In this document: one piece after another, positions 53,801 to 64,000 of the stretch
Layout: each line of letters opens with the position of its first letter
Numbering within the stretch: the stretch's first letter is position 1
Source: Paraspadella gotoi
Lineage: Eukaryota > Chaetognatha
DNA length: 64,000 nucleotides
Direction of reading: 5' to 3'
Assembly (NCBI GenBank): GCA_051294375.1
Contig: CM119269.1
Location: 3,912,302-3,976,301, forward strand
Translations under genes and position numbers: made by a program
The notes under the pieces: generated by a model
Seen by the model: only the letters and a program-made list of their open reading frames with translations
Databases searched by the model: none
What the model was told of the DNA's origin: nothing

Positions 53801-55989
53801 ACAGCGAATTCAATGAAATAAATATTTGTTTATTTCTACGTTGAATGGCGCCTAAGAAGCGAATGATATAAATTTAAATTCAAAAGCATTTCTTAAATTA
53901 TTTGTTCGGGTAAAAGCAGAATACTTTTTGGAGGGAAAAAAAATCAAGAGCAAAGATATATATAATTATATATATATATCACACTGCTTGGAAAAACAAA
54001 AGGCCTACATGAGTCCCATCGGCGCTATGTAATTCGCTGATTTGGGTATTTTAAGAACTTTTGTTTACTTAAAATGACTTAAATACCTGATTATAAGTAT
54101 TTTTTTCAATAATCTTAATGATATATGCATTTTAAACTTGTATTAACGTAATAACGGCATGTCCTGGGGTTAAACATGGATCGTTCCACTCAACACTCAA
54201 CAGCCCACTGAAAAGTGTCTCACGCAATTTCGGAAAGCCCACGATAAACCTCGTTAATAAGTTAATAAATTAAGTCCATCTCATTACCTCCGATAGAATC
54301 GAAAGGATTTATATATGAGCTCCACCCTTCACAGCAAAAGAAAAGAGCGATATAAATTGTTTTGAAAAAAAGAGATGAGTTTGTGAAAAATTAAGAACTG
54401 CTCTTAAGATTTCAGTCATTATCTTGAAAGAGTGATAGAGGCCTTAAACCACCAAAGCCTGTCCAAGGTCAAGGGCAAGATAGCTTATTTATTAAATGAA
54501 TGTATAATTTGTACCAACTTTATTCTTAAATTAACGTTCAGAGTTTAATATCATATAACTTTTAATCCGATTATTAATCGGGTGTGTCGCGCACAGTTCA
54601 CCATCCGTTGCAGGTGGGTTAGATGCCCCGTCGCGCTTTTTTTTTTGCGATTGAGCAGGGCGCGAACCCGAATATTTTGGGTTGGGAGGAACAAGTGCTA
54701 CCCCCGGCGCCATAGGTGCCGCTGACTCTCGGACGAGTAGCGTGGTATGTTATACTACCGCTAAACGGGCTTTAAAACGAATATCCTCGCCATAATGATG
54801 ACTGACCCCGACTTGGAAGCACATCACCGCATAATTCACTCTACTCATCAATTCCATACCCGATATTTGCGAGAGGAAACTCCGATTTCGGTCGCCATCT
54901 TGAAGCGGAACGGGAATTCCAAAGTTGACGTTATCCGGAAGTCGTTGCATCCGGAGTCCGGACTTTTCGATGGAAGCATTGCTCTCGTACTGGCGGTGGG
55001 TGGTGCTCCCTGATGAACGGAATTAAGAACTAAGTGGGTTCATGAACGTCGTAAATATTTCATGAGCTCAATCTATTTTTTTTTTTAAATTTAGACGTTA
55101 ATTCTTTATTCATTCATTTATTTATTCTATCGTCCATATATTTTTTGAAATAGTCATAAATTTCGTTTTCAATTTTCATATTTTATATAATAATACTTAT
55201 ATTTTATATTCTAACTATAATAACCTGTCTTCCTGGATTTCGTAGTGTGATTCGTTCTTTCCGTCGGAGTCGGAGATTCGTTGCTCTGTCGGCGAATCAG
55301 TCTGGAAATTTCCGACTTGTCCTACGGTAGAAACTGTCGTTAAAAACATAACATTTGAAGTTTGATTGTTAAAAAATAATCTTAGACGTTATTATTTATT
55401 CTGGCCTTGTTTCTGGCAAGGATTCCGTTTGCTATGGACTCTTCCTCTTCGGGAATGTCTTCAGGAATGGTTTCCATTGGAGAAACAATTTGCATATCTT
55501 CGGATTCCAAACTAAAAAATATATATTATTATTTGATTTAAAATTGAAAATAAACAATGAACAGTCACCGATTATTTCATTTAAATTTCAAACGTTAATA
55601 ATGTTTTAAAACGTACACGAAAGTCACAAAAAACAATTTTTCCGCTTTTATAAAAAACACAGCAGTCGCGATCTAGACCTTAAATAAAAACAATTGTTTT
55701 ATGGCAACAGACGGGTCGCCTGTGATGCCCAGTGGGATGGGGCATCTCACTGTTGGCTTTAGGGGCTTCCGACCCTCAGTGGCGCCCCCTGCCACTGGCG
55801 CGGTTACCCTAGGATGGTCTCGCTTTGCCACAGGACTGTGGATGGAACGAAAAGCTTGGGAAGGTGCGTTGGCTGAACGATGGTAGATGTGAGGGGGTGT
55901 GAATATAACGCCACAGTTTCCCATTGTGTCCAAACAATCGTTTCTTCTCTCATTCAATTCATACAAATTCATTTAAAACCTCCGACAAG

Positions 55990-56025
<36 letters not shown>

Positions 56026-58080
56026 TAAAGGAGCTTAAATATTTTCTTGACACGAGTATATTTGAATCGAAGATTCAGACGAGTCGCCAGAAAGCAATAT
56101 TATTGGTGTCTTCTGTAATTTTTTTTAAAAAGTGCCATATGAGTTAAAACAGGGTGCGAAATAAATACGTTGGTTTCGCGGATGGCAAAACACAAAATGC
56201 AAAAACCAAAGCCCTCTTATTAATTAACAGGCTCGAAACTGCACTACACATTCTTAATCCAAAACCTAACATGCACTTTTTACCGTGTTAATTCCTCAAA
56301 ATCTATTAATGAACTTGAACGAAAAAAATGCAAGGAATGGATTATTCAAAAACTTGGCATAAAATACAAAGTTCAGTCTTCTTATACATTTATTGTACAA
56401 TAGATACGCTACGGATACGACCGAGATACCAAGTTTCAAACGCACACTATCTGCAAATATAGGGTACCAACCTACCATTATCGCGCTCTATAATAACCCC
56501 TAAAACGTTATAAATTAACAAAATTTATTTATGAAGCTTTACTTCCTTTTACTTTTAGTAAAAACTTTAGAAATACTAACAATTATTCTTTAAAAAAAAA
56601 CCCAAAAAACAAAAGACACCTGAGTTGCGCCGTGGAGCCTAAAAACTCCGTCCGTGCGTTAGCCTGCTTCACCGTCGCCGTGGTGTAAGGGATGTCGGGT
56701 TCGATCTCGTCCCACCAGATGTCCTGCTCTACCGGCGGGTTGTTGCAGTACATTTCGTCGACAGCTGAACATCGCGGTTGGAGAAATTGAAGGGAAAAGA
56801 GTAAACAAAGGAATTAAAAAAGAAGGAAAAGAATAAATTTAAATAAAAAAAATGTTAAATTTACGTAAAAAGAAAAGAAAGCATAGTTACCAAGATACGA
56901 GACTTGTATGTTTCTGTCGATGAGCCAGTTCGAATCGAAGTCGTCGTCATCTTCTCCGAAAGGATTCATCAGTTGCTCCGCCACCTCATTAACGAAAACA
57001 TAAATACTTATTATTGTCACATTAAGCCCATAAATGTCACAAGAAGCACCGTGACAAATATTATCAATTTTAGTATCTCATGTCAAATTGTCAATGACCC
57101 AACCAATTACTTCGAAGATGTCATCATACCCTGCCTATATAAAATAACGAATCGATCTAAAACCAACCAATGAAACGGCTAAACTTACCTTAACCCAGCC
57201 CATGTAGAAGATGAACTGAAGGATGGTGAAGACGGGGACGTAGATGTCGACCTCGTGACCTTCGATTCCCTGCGACGGATCCAAACTCTGGCGAGAGATC
57301 AACGTCGTCAGGAAGAAGGTGTAAGTCACCAACGTCACCACCTGATTGGTCCGAGGTGAGGTTATATATATAACGTTATAATGTAGACCACTTTTTTTTT
57401 TGAAGCCTTGACTGAAACTGAAAGATTAAATAAGCCGACTTCAATAATTTGTAAAGTTTATTGCCACGTAACAAGGGTAATTTTCGCAGAAATTTACGAC
57501 GTCTCTGGGAACGGGTTGGGGGGAGGATGTTTGAGCACGAAATTTTCTCTTCTTAATAAACATTGAAATCGCTAATAAAAAGCACACAAATCAATCATCA
57601 AAAACGTTTATAATTTACAAATTGCTCAACCGGAACCACTATGACGACTACAACAACAACGACGAATCGGACCTGAGTGTAAACGAGAGGAGTTGAGATC
57701 CAATCGTAAGAGAAGAGACCGCCGCACCAACCGCGGAAATCCTCCAGACCGTTGAGGATGAGATGCAGATTCATGTCGCTGTCGATTCTAAGGGATTATG
57801 GAAGATTGGAGATTGGAGTCGGTTCCATAATTTCTTTAAGCATCAAGCGGCTTCACTAATTTCTTGTGGTTATAAATTTATTGATCATTTGATTTACTGA
57901 TTAATTGATTGATTGATGGATTGATTGATCGATGGATCCGTTTGGCGAGTCGGACCAACCTGTTCTCTTTCCTCGCTTGAACGGCCAGCGTTGAGAACCA
58001 CATGAGTGGGATCCAATATTTGTTGTGTTGAGAATGCAATTCCTCCTCGTAAATTTTTTTCTCTCGCGGAGTCATTATGC
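50310..58080 (-). CDS. Bestrophin-family anion channel, 5' exons not found
   Basis: Minus-strand exons, 5' to 3': 57960-58080, 57673-57787, 57189-57341, 56891-56984, 56620-56764, about 55406-55511 (or to 55388), 55225-55321, 53643-53731, 53327-53435, 52738-52797, 52569-52666, 51094-52491, 50656-50836 and 50310-50497. Phases agree at every junction. Conserved blocks: [61 protein letters not shown] with DDDDF (the calcium clasp) and [15 protein letters not shown]. Bestrophins are pentameric calcium-gated chloride channels. The first exon here begins after an acceptor (CCGGCAG at 58081-58087) with a phase-1 intron, so earlier exons for the first membrane helices and pore neck must exist but were not found up to 61.9 kb. 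After the channel domain comes a disordered tail of about 780 residues. Confidence 0.92.
51008..51085. repeat. (TTCA)n tetranucleotide microsatellite in the last but one bestrophin intron
   Basis: About nineteen ATTC units beginning nine bases beyond the donor of the giant exon. Same unit as 23170-23300. Confidence 0.97.
51094..52491 (-). CDS. Bestrophin giant tail exon (466 codons)
   Basis: A single exon of 1,398 bases bounded by TTTCTAG and GAC/GTAGGA, open throughout and joined in phase 0 on both sides. It is Ser/Thr/Pro/Ala/Gln-rich and disordered: poly-Gln (near [11 protein letters not shown]), LLLQQA-like stretches, many SP and TP pairs, and a [20 protein letters not shown] segment. 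Bestrophin tails are variable and often phosphorylated; this one is unusually long. It must be coding because frame and splice phases are preserved through 1.4 kb of low-complexity sequence. Confidence 0.85.
52800..53326. other. Bestrophin intron
   Basis: AT-rich intron. The segment AAAAATATATGTG/TTAACACATATATTTTTAAAG around 52960 and 53050 forms an inverted pair about 90 bases apart. No other feature is seen. Confidence 0.5.
54414..54525 (+). repeat. Dispersed 0.1-kb repeat, copy 4
   Basis: Blocks CAGTCATTATCTTGAAAGAG, GAGGCCTTAAACCACC, AAGCCTGTCCAAGGTCAAGG, GCAAGATAGCTTATTTATT and TTTGTACCAACTTT match the other three copies in order. It sits in antisense orientation inside a bestrophin intron. 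Confidence 0.8.
54600..54780 (-). mobile_element. Possible tRNA-derived SINE
   Basis: Read on the minus strand, TAGCGGTAGTATA (resembling an A box) near 54773 is followed about 80 bases later by GGGTTCGCGCCC (resembling a B box) and then by AATCGC and a run of ten A at 54637-54646. That is the order A box, B box, A-rich tail expected of a tRNA-derived SINE. No second copy is seen in the window and the A box is imperfect. Confidence 0.35.
55693..55800 (-). repeat. SINE-like dispersed repeat, copy 2 (inverted)
   Basis: The reverse complement matches 44697-44800 over its full length with the same block order. It then continues into AAAACAATTG and an A/T-rich end. It lies in a bestrophin intron, in the same orientation as that gene. 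Confidence 0.7.
55990..56026. repeat. (CGA)n microsatellite
   Basis: About twelve CGA units in a bestrophin intron. Confidence 0.95.
56620..58080 (-). CDS. Bestrophin channel domain, C-terminal half (five exons)
   Basis: These five exons give about 208 residues that follow the animal bestrophin domain from the segment around FMTPEE (here IMTPREK) to the residues after the calcium clasp ([22 protein letters not shown]). All donors are GT and all acceptors AG. The acidic run [11 protein letters not shown] corresponds to the calcium-binding clasp that gates the channel. Human-type pore-neck hydrophobics and the RWW segment lie further N-terminal and are absent. Confidence 0.93.
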
Positions 58081-58185
58081 CTGCCGGGTCAAGAAGAAGA
58101 ATAAAAGAAAAGATTAGTTTTTATTACATATTATTAGTTATTTTTTTTTTTTAGTATTATTACTATTTTTTTTATTGTTATTACG

Positions 58186-58235
<50 letters not shown>

Positions 58236-58482
58236 ATTTCCTTTTGATGAGTCAGCAAAAGTGAGATTCACTTATCACTCAAGAAAAGAGAAATCCATGA
58301 TTCACGGTTTTCAACATTCATTTTGTGATCTCACTCAATTTTTTCTCTTTATTTTTCTGTTCATCCAACATTTTTATGTTTTTACTCTTCGTTCAAAATT
58401 GAAGTTCTAGTGAAGTTTATATGTAGAAGTCATTCTGAGCAGGAATATTCTTCTTTTTTTTTTTGAGGATTCATTTGATACT

Positions 58483-58605
<123 letters not shown>

Positions 58606-59459
58606 CAAAATCAAGTCTCCCAAATCCAATTCACACTCGTGAACGGCGATAAATTCACCCGGTCTCCCATTTCAGGCGTGGGTGATGCTTTTTCTCCGCC
58701 TCGATGACTATAAATCCCTAATTTCATTCGTGAATATCGCAGTTCAAATTCAGCCTTCGATTTCATGGGTTTTTAAATCGAAATCTAAATGACGACATGA
58801 GACAAAACTCCTTTTTTTTCCCCTTTCTACTCGAAACACTGTGATAGCTGAGGATGAGCCATTTTTAACTGGGTGTTTTCTTTTAAATTTTTCAAGCCTG
58901 TGTCAGATCAGCTGAGACAATTTTTTGAAATTTCATTGCTCGTTTTAGTTTCGTAAATGAAAAAAGGAGAGAAAAAGAGAGAAAAAGATATAAAAAAAGA
59001 AAGGAAAAGAGAGAGAGAGATTGCAACAAATTCTGTCACCGAGCAATCCACTGTTGAATCATAGCCGTGATTTTAATCACGTGAATTTCAAACATAGAAA
59101 TAACCCGAAATGTTTATTTTTTTATCAAACGCCTAAAAAAAAGACGAATTTTAACCACAACTACCCGACGGGTGGCGCCGCCTTTATTAACATCCAAATT
59201 TGAGGCTTTTATTATCACAAAATTAAATATCATTTCACCAGACCTTGCCCTGTTCAAATAAAAGTTAGCTGATAGTTTGGTTTTGACTCCAATGATGATA
59301 AACAGAATTAATTTTGATCGTCTGTATTAATAGTACACATAATCATTGTGCCAACGATGATTACTAATAACAGTTATATTTATTTGGCATTATTTTGTTG
59401 TTTACGAAATGTGTTTACGTAAGGTTCAATGCCTCTGAGAGAAATAGAGGGAGATGGGA

Positions 59460-59499
59460 GAGACGAAGAGGAGAGGAGAGGCCTGTCGGTGGAGAAGAG

Positions 59500-59553
<54 letters not shown>

Positions 59554-59701
59554 ATGATAAATAGACAGACAAACAAACAGACAACAGATAGACATACAGA
59601 GAAAAAAAAAGAAAGAAAGAAAAGAAAGAAAGTAAGAAAAAGAAATAAAGAAAGAAAGAAAGAAGAAAGAAAGAAAGAAAGAAAGAAAGAGAAAGAAAGA
59701 T

Positions 59702-59740
<39 letters not shown>

Positions 59741-59791
59741 AAAGAGAGAGAGAAAAAAAGAAAGAAAAAGAAAAAAAAAAGAAAGAAAGAA

Positions 59792-59852
<61 letters not shown>

Positions 59853-59867
59853 AAGAAAAGAAAAAAA

Positions 59868-59904
<37 letters not shown>

Positions 59905-59929
59905 GAGTAGAGAGAAAAAAAGAAAGAAA

Positions 59930-59977
<48 letters not shown>

Positions 59978-59982
59978 CGAGA
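59460..59982. repeat. Compound GA / GAAA repeat region
   Basis: Alternating GA and GAAA tracts over about 500 bases, nearly pure purine on the plus strand. Leu/Ser/Phe frames on the minus strand come from this. Confidence 0.95.
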
Positions 59983-60686
59983 GGTGGTCCTCGGAAACGT
60001 AACAACCCAGGAGAGGCTCGAATTTACGAGATTTTGACGTCGAACTTTGATTACGTGATTATGTGACCTTCGGTTTGTGATAGAATCGTTAATGAGGCGA
60101 AGTCTGAATGAAGAAGCGACTGAGAGAGAAGAAGCGAAAGAAGAAAAACCGGAAAGTGAATGAAGAGAGAATCAAAAGAAAATAAAAAAAAAAGACTAAA
60201 GGTCAGCGAGAAAAAAAAAACCTTAATAAAATTTAAATTAAATCAAATTAAATTTATTAAAAAGGTGAATGAATCACAGATTGGAACTCTGACCCTCTCT
60301 TTTTTTTTTCACGAACGACCTCAGCGTGATTTGGCCCCCATGTTAAGTGGCCGAAATGTATGGGACTTTTATTCCTCGTTCGCTCTCTTGAATTGAATCA
60401 CGAAAGAGCGGAAGGAGGAAGGGGAAGGGTCGACTAGGGTTGTCGATATAGACGAGAGTTGACGTCCTGGATTCGGTCGTCGACGACGACGACAACGACG
60501 ACGATATCGACGACGAAGGCGGCATGGGATGAGAGAGAGAAAGGGGATGTCACGAAGGGATTTTGAATGGACGACGACGACGACGACGACGACTAAACTC
60601 GCCTCCATCTCATCCCCCGCGATTCGTGATCGAAAAAGCGGACGACCGGGGATTTCGTGCGACCTTCGAAACGCCGTCGAATCTTT

Positions 60687-60720
<34 letters not shown>

Positions 60721-61822
60721 GGGTCGTCGTTTGTCGTCGTCGGGGTCGTCGATCACTGGACGAACGGACATCAACGTCATCTCCGACATCGTCATCGTGA
60801 AAACTTTCGTCGTCAAAATCCTAAAATTAATAAAATTTGGAAAAAAATTCATCGGGGAGAAAAAAGTCGTCGATCGTCAACGGGAAAAACTTCGTCGCGA
60901 AAAAAAAAAGAGGAAATTCTGTTAACGAAAAAAAAAAAGTATCACAAACGACTCTTTTTTTTTATTATCACACTTTTTCCGGGCGCGATTCACAATAAAT
61001 CCGTGAATCCCCGAGAATCCGAGTGGTTTTTTCTCACTTAGGGGACCGACGGAGTCAGTCGCCATCACCGCGAGTCTGAGTCAGCATCGACAGAGAGAGA
61101 GAGAGTGGCCCCATCGTCCAGTGTGCGTCGATTTCCAAAAAAAAAAATCGATTTACCTTCTATCGCATCGTTAAGCCTTTATTAAGGGGATGCGTGTTTA
61201 TATCATTTTTTTTTTAAAGTTAAATTAATGATTTTATCAAGCGGTTTTTTCTTTTTTCAAATGTTCGCCGGGTAAAAAAAAATAGCATTGGGATTTTCTC
61301 ACTCTTGTTTCTTGATCAAATATTTTCACCGAGAAACATTCTGGATTGATTTTTTAAAATATATTAAAAAAATAAATTTCATTCAAAAAAATATTAAGCT
61401 TTTGGTATTTGACGCACCGTGATGGGCGGCGATAGCACCTTAGCCCCGTAGCACCATAGCGTCCGCACGGGAGGAGGGAGACGGAAAAGTTTTAACGAGG
61501 ATCACGATCAAGCAGCCGATTCACCGTCTTAGAAGTGATCGACATCATTTCTCCAAAGTCACCGAGCGGCTTCGAAGTGATTGTCATCATTTCTCCAAAT
61601 TGATTCTTTTCATAGTTTCATTTTCCGCGCGCGATTTAAAAAAAAAAAAGATCATTCTGTAAAGTGACTTCCGTCGGTTTTCATCGTAAAAAAGTTCATC
61701 ATTCCGTAACATCTTCGCCGACAACATCTAAACATAACCGACTGAATTTAAAGCCAACAAGAAAGATCCAGCCTCTTCGAGCCATCCCACCGCAAGGCCG
61801 ACGTTCCCAACCGACATAGAGG

Positions 61823-61872
61823 CCCGACCGCCACCCCGACCGCCACCCCGACCGCCACCCCGACCGCAACCC
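61823..61872. repeat. 12-bp tandem repeat, four copies, before the last gene
   Basis: Units of GACCGCCACCCC (the last one GACCGCAACCCC), ending about 40 bases before the start codon at 61911, so probably within its 5' leader. Confidence 0.9.
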
Positions 61873-61910
61873 CGACGACGACGACGGCGACGACCAAGAC
61901 CGAAATCACG

Positions 61911-63995
61911 ATGTCGGACAGGATGTTCGCCACGCGCTCGTCCGCGTTGGCCAACAACATCCTTCGGGACAAGAAGTATTCCGATTCGGAACTCGTCTCC
62001 AAACTCGTCGACGAGAATAAGAAGCGGAGGAAGAGATTCGCCGGTGATTGGATTTGGAGGGTTGGATGGGGATGTGGAGCGAGGGAGAGTTGGATAAGAT
62101 TGTATATGGGAAAAGTAGATTGGAAGAGGACTGAGACTAGGATTAGTTGGAACTACTATCTAGGAAAAAAGTATATCACATTTTTAGTGGCGGGGCTGAA
62201 AAAAATTGCGGTAATGGTGTGGAAAAACATTTTACCGTCATACCTCAATTCGCTGTACGAGAGCATGCCCAGATGAATGCAGGCAGTAGTGGATGCCGAG
62301 GGAGGGCACACCAAATATTGAGAATGTTTTACCCATGTTTTGTATATTTTTTTTTAATATATGAACTTTTAAACAATTATGTGATATACTTTTTTTCCTA
62401 GATAGTAGTTGATTGGATGAGTGGAAGTAGATGAGGTTAATTGGTTTCGGACACTGGCTTTGGGTTTATTCCGCATAGTTGATAATTTTTAAAAAAAACA
62501 TTTTTTTAAGAAATCCGGACAGCCCGACAGAGAGCCATGGACGAGCTGGGTAGAATGTCGGGACACCTGAAGGATTTGAAGGAAAAGGTTTGTCAATAAA
62601 TTAGAAAATAATAAATAAATTAGATAATAAATAAATAAATAAATATTTCAATAAATTAGAAATCATACCCCGGAATCATTTTTATCGAAAGTTAAAATCG
62701 TACTCAAATGAAATTATTTATAACAGTTGGACAACGTGGACAGAACTTTGTCTTCTGTAGAAGATCACGATGACAAACCCTTCTCCAGAGCCTATGATCA
62801 GTACAACAGAGGTGAGTTGTTCAACATACAAAAATATGCAGTATGCAAATGAGGTTTTAAGCCAATATTCTCTCTCTCCACCCGTCCACCGTCAGGTTCG
62901 CCGCCGTCGACTCGTGTCCGATCCTCCAGCGACGGAAGTCGCGGCGCATCAATGCCAAAGTTCGTCCACGACTTCCCGGAGTCGGAGGACGAGGATCTCG
63001 GGAAGAAGATGGACGAGGAGATCGACGAGGAGATTGAGAAGTTGTTGAAGAAGGAATCGGGGAAGGTGGTGATGGGGTTGGCGGGGAAGGGGGGGAATGG
63101 GTCGTTGGAAAAGTGGGGAAGGAAGATTGGAAGTAATGGGATTAACTCAGAAAAGCTTGTTTATATTTACAATATACATCCAGCTTTTATAGATGGATAC
63201 GGGTGAGTAAATGAGAAAATGTTATGTTATGTTATGTTACGTTCTCCACAATCCTCCTAAGCACGAACCACGCTCGCGCAACCCATCGTCCAGAAGCGAA
63301 GCGTCGGCCTCCAAGAAATTCAAGACCCACACCTACTTGGTGGTGAAGCCGAAGGACGGGTCACCGCCGAAGGTCTACCAGGAAATCTCCTCCTTCGACG
63401 GGATTCCGGAATCGGTGGTGCAGACGGCAACGCCGGCGGCTTCCGCTGCTCCGTCGGCGGCGGCGTCGGCGGCAACCAAATCCGCGCCACCTCCGCCCAT
63501 GCCGGCGCCGAGAGCGGCGGCCGCCAAGGCTGCGGCGGCTGCGGCGATCGAGAGAAAGAAGAAACAAGCCGCGGCGGCTGCTGCGGGCGACGACGCTTAC
63601 GCCGAGATTCCGTTCATCGACGACGAAGAAGACGCAAATTACGTGGATTTTCGCGGAAAGTCGGAAGGGGGCGGGGCGTTGGAGAAGTCGCCCAGTGAGT
63701 GGGATGCCCGTCCGTCGGTGTCCGGCTGTCCGATACCATTAAAACTAAATAGAAAAACCTAACCTAAACTAAACTTTCCATCCAACCCTTCCTCGCCCCA
63801 GCGGTCGATCGGCGCCAGATACCCTTTCAGGCGGCGCGCCAACGCCTGGCATCAGCCTGGGCGCAGGAGGCGAAGGAGGCCTGGAAGCTGCGGAATCCGG
63901 AAACTGCGGCGCAGGAGGAAGCCGAGAACGCGCCGCCCGACGCCGTTGGAGTATCCGACTTTGAGACAGCGTCGGATCGCGGCGCCGATGCCGAG
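61911..63995 (+). CDS. Unrecognised intron-rich gene, 3' end beyond the window
   Basis: Exons 61911-62043, 62511-62587, 62727-62811, 62896-63202, 63294-63694 and 63802-63995 join with matching phases (1, 0, 1, 2, 1, 0), which supports one gene although I do not recognise the product. About 400 residues are visible. It begins MSDRMFATRSSALANNILRD, followed by a charged, probably helical region (DENKKRRKRFAGEIRTARQR, MDELGRMSGHLKDLKEKLDN). Next come an acidic segment (ESEDEDLGKKMDEEIDEEIE), a compact part (KTHTYLVVKPKDGSPPKVYQ), an Ala-rich stretch with KKKQAAAAAAGDDAYAE, and a charged helix (RQRLASAWAQEAKEAWKLRN). No membrane segment or signal peptide is seen. The end of exon 4 (63202) is the least certain because its last 50 codons are Gly/Lys-rich and could be intronic. 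The last donor GTAAG is at the very end of the window. Confidence 0.75.
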
Positions 63996-64000
63996 GTAAG

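Larger units (their letters stand above)
53740..55224. other. Large bestrophin intron with repeats
   Basis: No coding exon. It holds an AT dinucleotide run (about 53955-53985), dispersed repeat copy 4 (54414-54525) and a possible tRNA-derived SINE (54600-54780), listed separately. Confidence 0.6.

Noticed and set aside
60529-61041. 170-codon frame with poly-Thr and poly-Ser
   Set aside because: Driven by GAC and GTC trinucleotide repeats; no splice or homology support.

Overview
The window is nuclear DNA from an animal. Genes are split by many short introns, intergenic and intronic DNA is AT-rich and packed with (CT)n/(GA)n, (CTTT)n, (TTCA)n and (GTC)n/(GAC)n microsatellites, and there is a muscle-type actin gene, a PRDM14-type transcription factor, a MOGAT/DGAT2 acyltransferase and a bestrophin. 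As I recall it, PRDM14 is kept in cnidarians, lophotrochozoans and deuterostomes but is missing from the usual ecdysozoan models, so a marine lophotrochozoan is my weak guess; the sequence does not settle the phylum. The text is a draft assembly: there are 14 runs of N, several exactly 25 long, most of them next to (CT)n/(GA)n tracts, plus small indels inside otherwise conserved exons.

Layout. 1-17.5 kb: no recognisable gene; microsatellites, gaps, one copy of a 0.3-kb inverted-repeat-bounded element, a GC-rich block at about 9.9-10.96 kb and AT-rich minisatellites. 17.5-29.35 kb (+): PRDM14, with a long disordered N-terminal exon, a PR/SET domain over three exons, six C2H2 fingers and a short acidic tail; its introns carry a nested fold-back duplication (19.1-21.3 kb) and a 1-kb inverted minisatellite (27.2-28.3 kb). 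32.44-34.86 kb (+): an eight-exon MOGAT/DGAT2-family enzyme. 35-40 kb: intergenic, with the second copy of the 0.3-kb element. 40.12-43.62 kb (+): an eight-exon, 377-residue muscle-type actin with a CArG box and TATA box upstream. 43.6-50.3 kb: intergenic repeats. 50.31-58.08 kb (-): bestrophin, at least 13 exons, whose first exons are not found in the window and whose cytosolic tail is about 780 residues. 58.1-61.9 kb: microsatellites. 61.91 kb to the end (+): an unrecognised, intron-rich gene running off the window.

The genes have unrelated roles (germ-cell/neuronal transcription factor, neutral lipid synthesis, cytoskeleton, anion channel) and there is no sign of functional clustering. The unusual content lies mainly in the repeats: hammerhead-like RNA motifs at three places, an inverted-repeat-bounded element family with two copies, a 0.1-kb dispersed repeat with four copies, a SINE-like pair, and large inverted repeats that are either unusual DNA or read-level artefacts.
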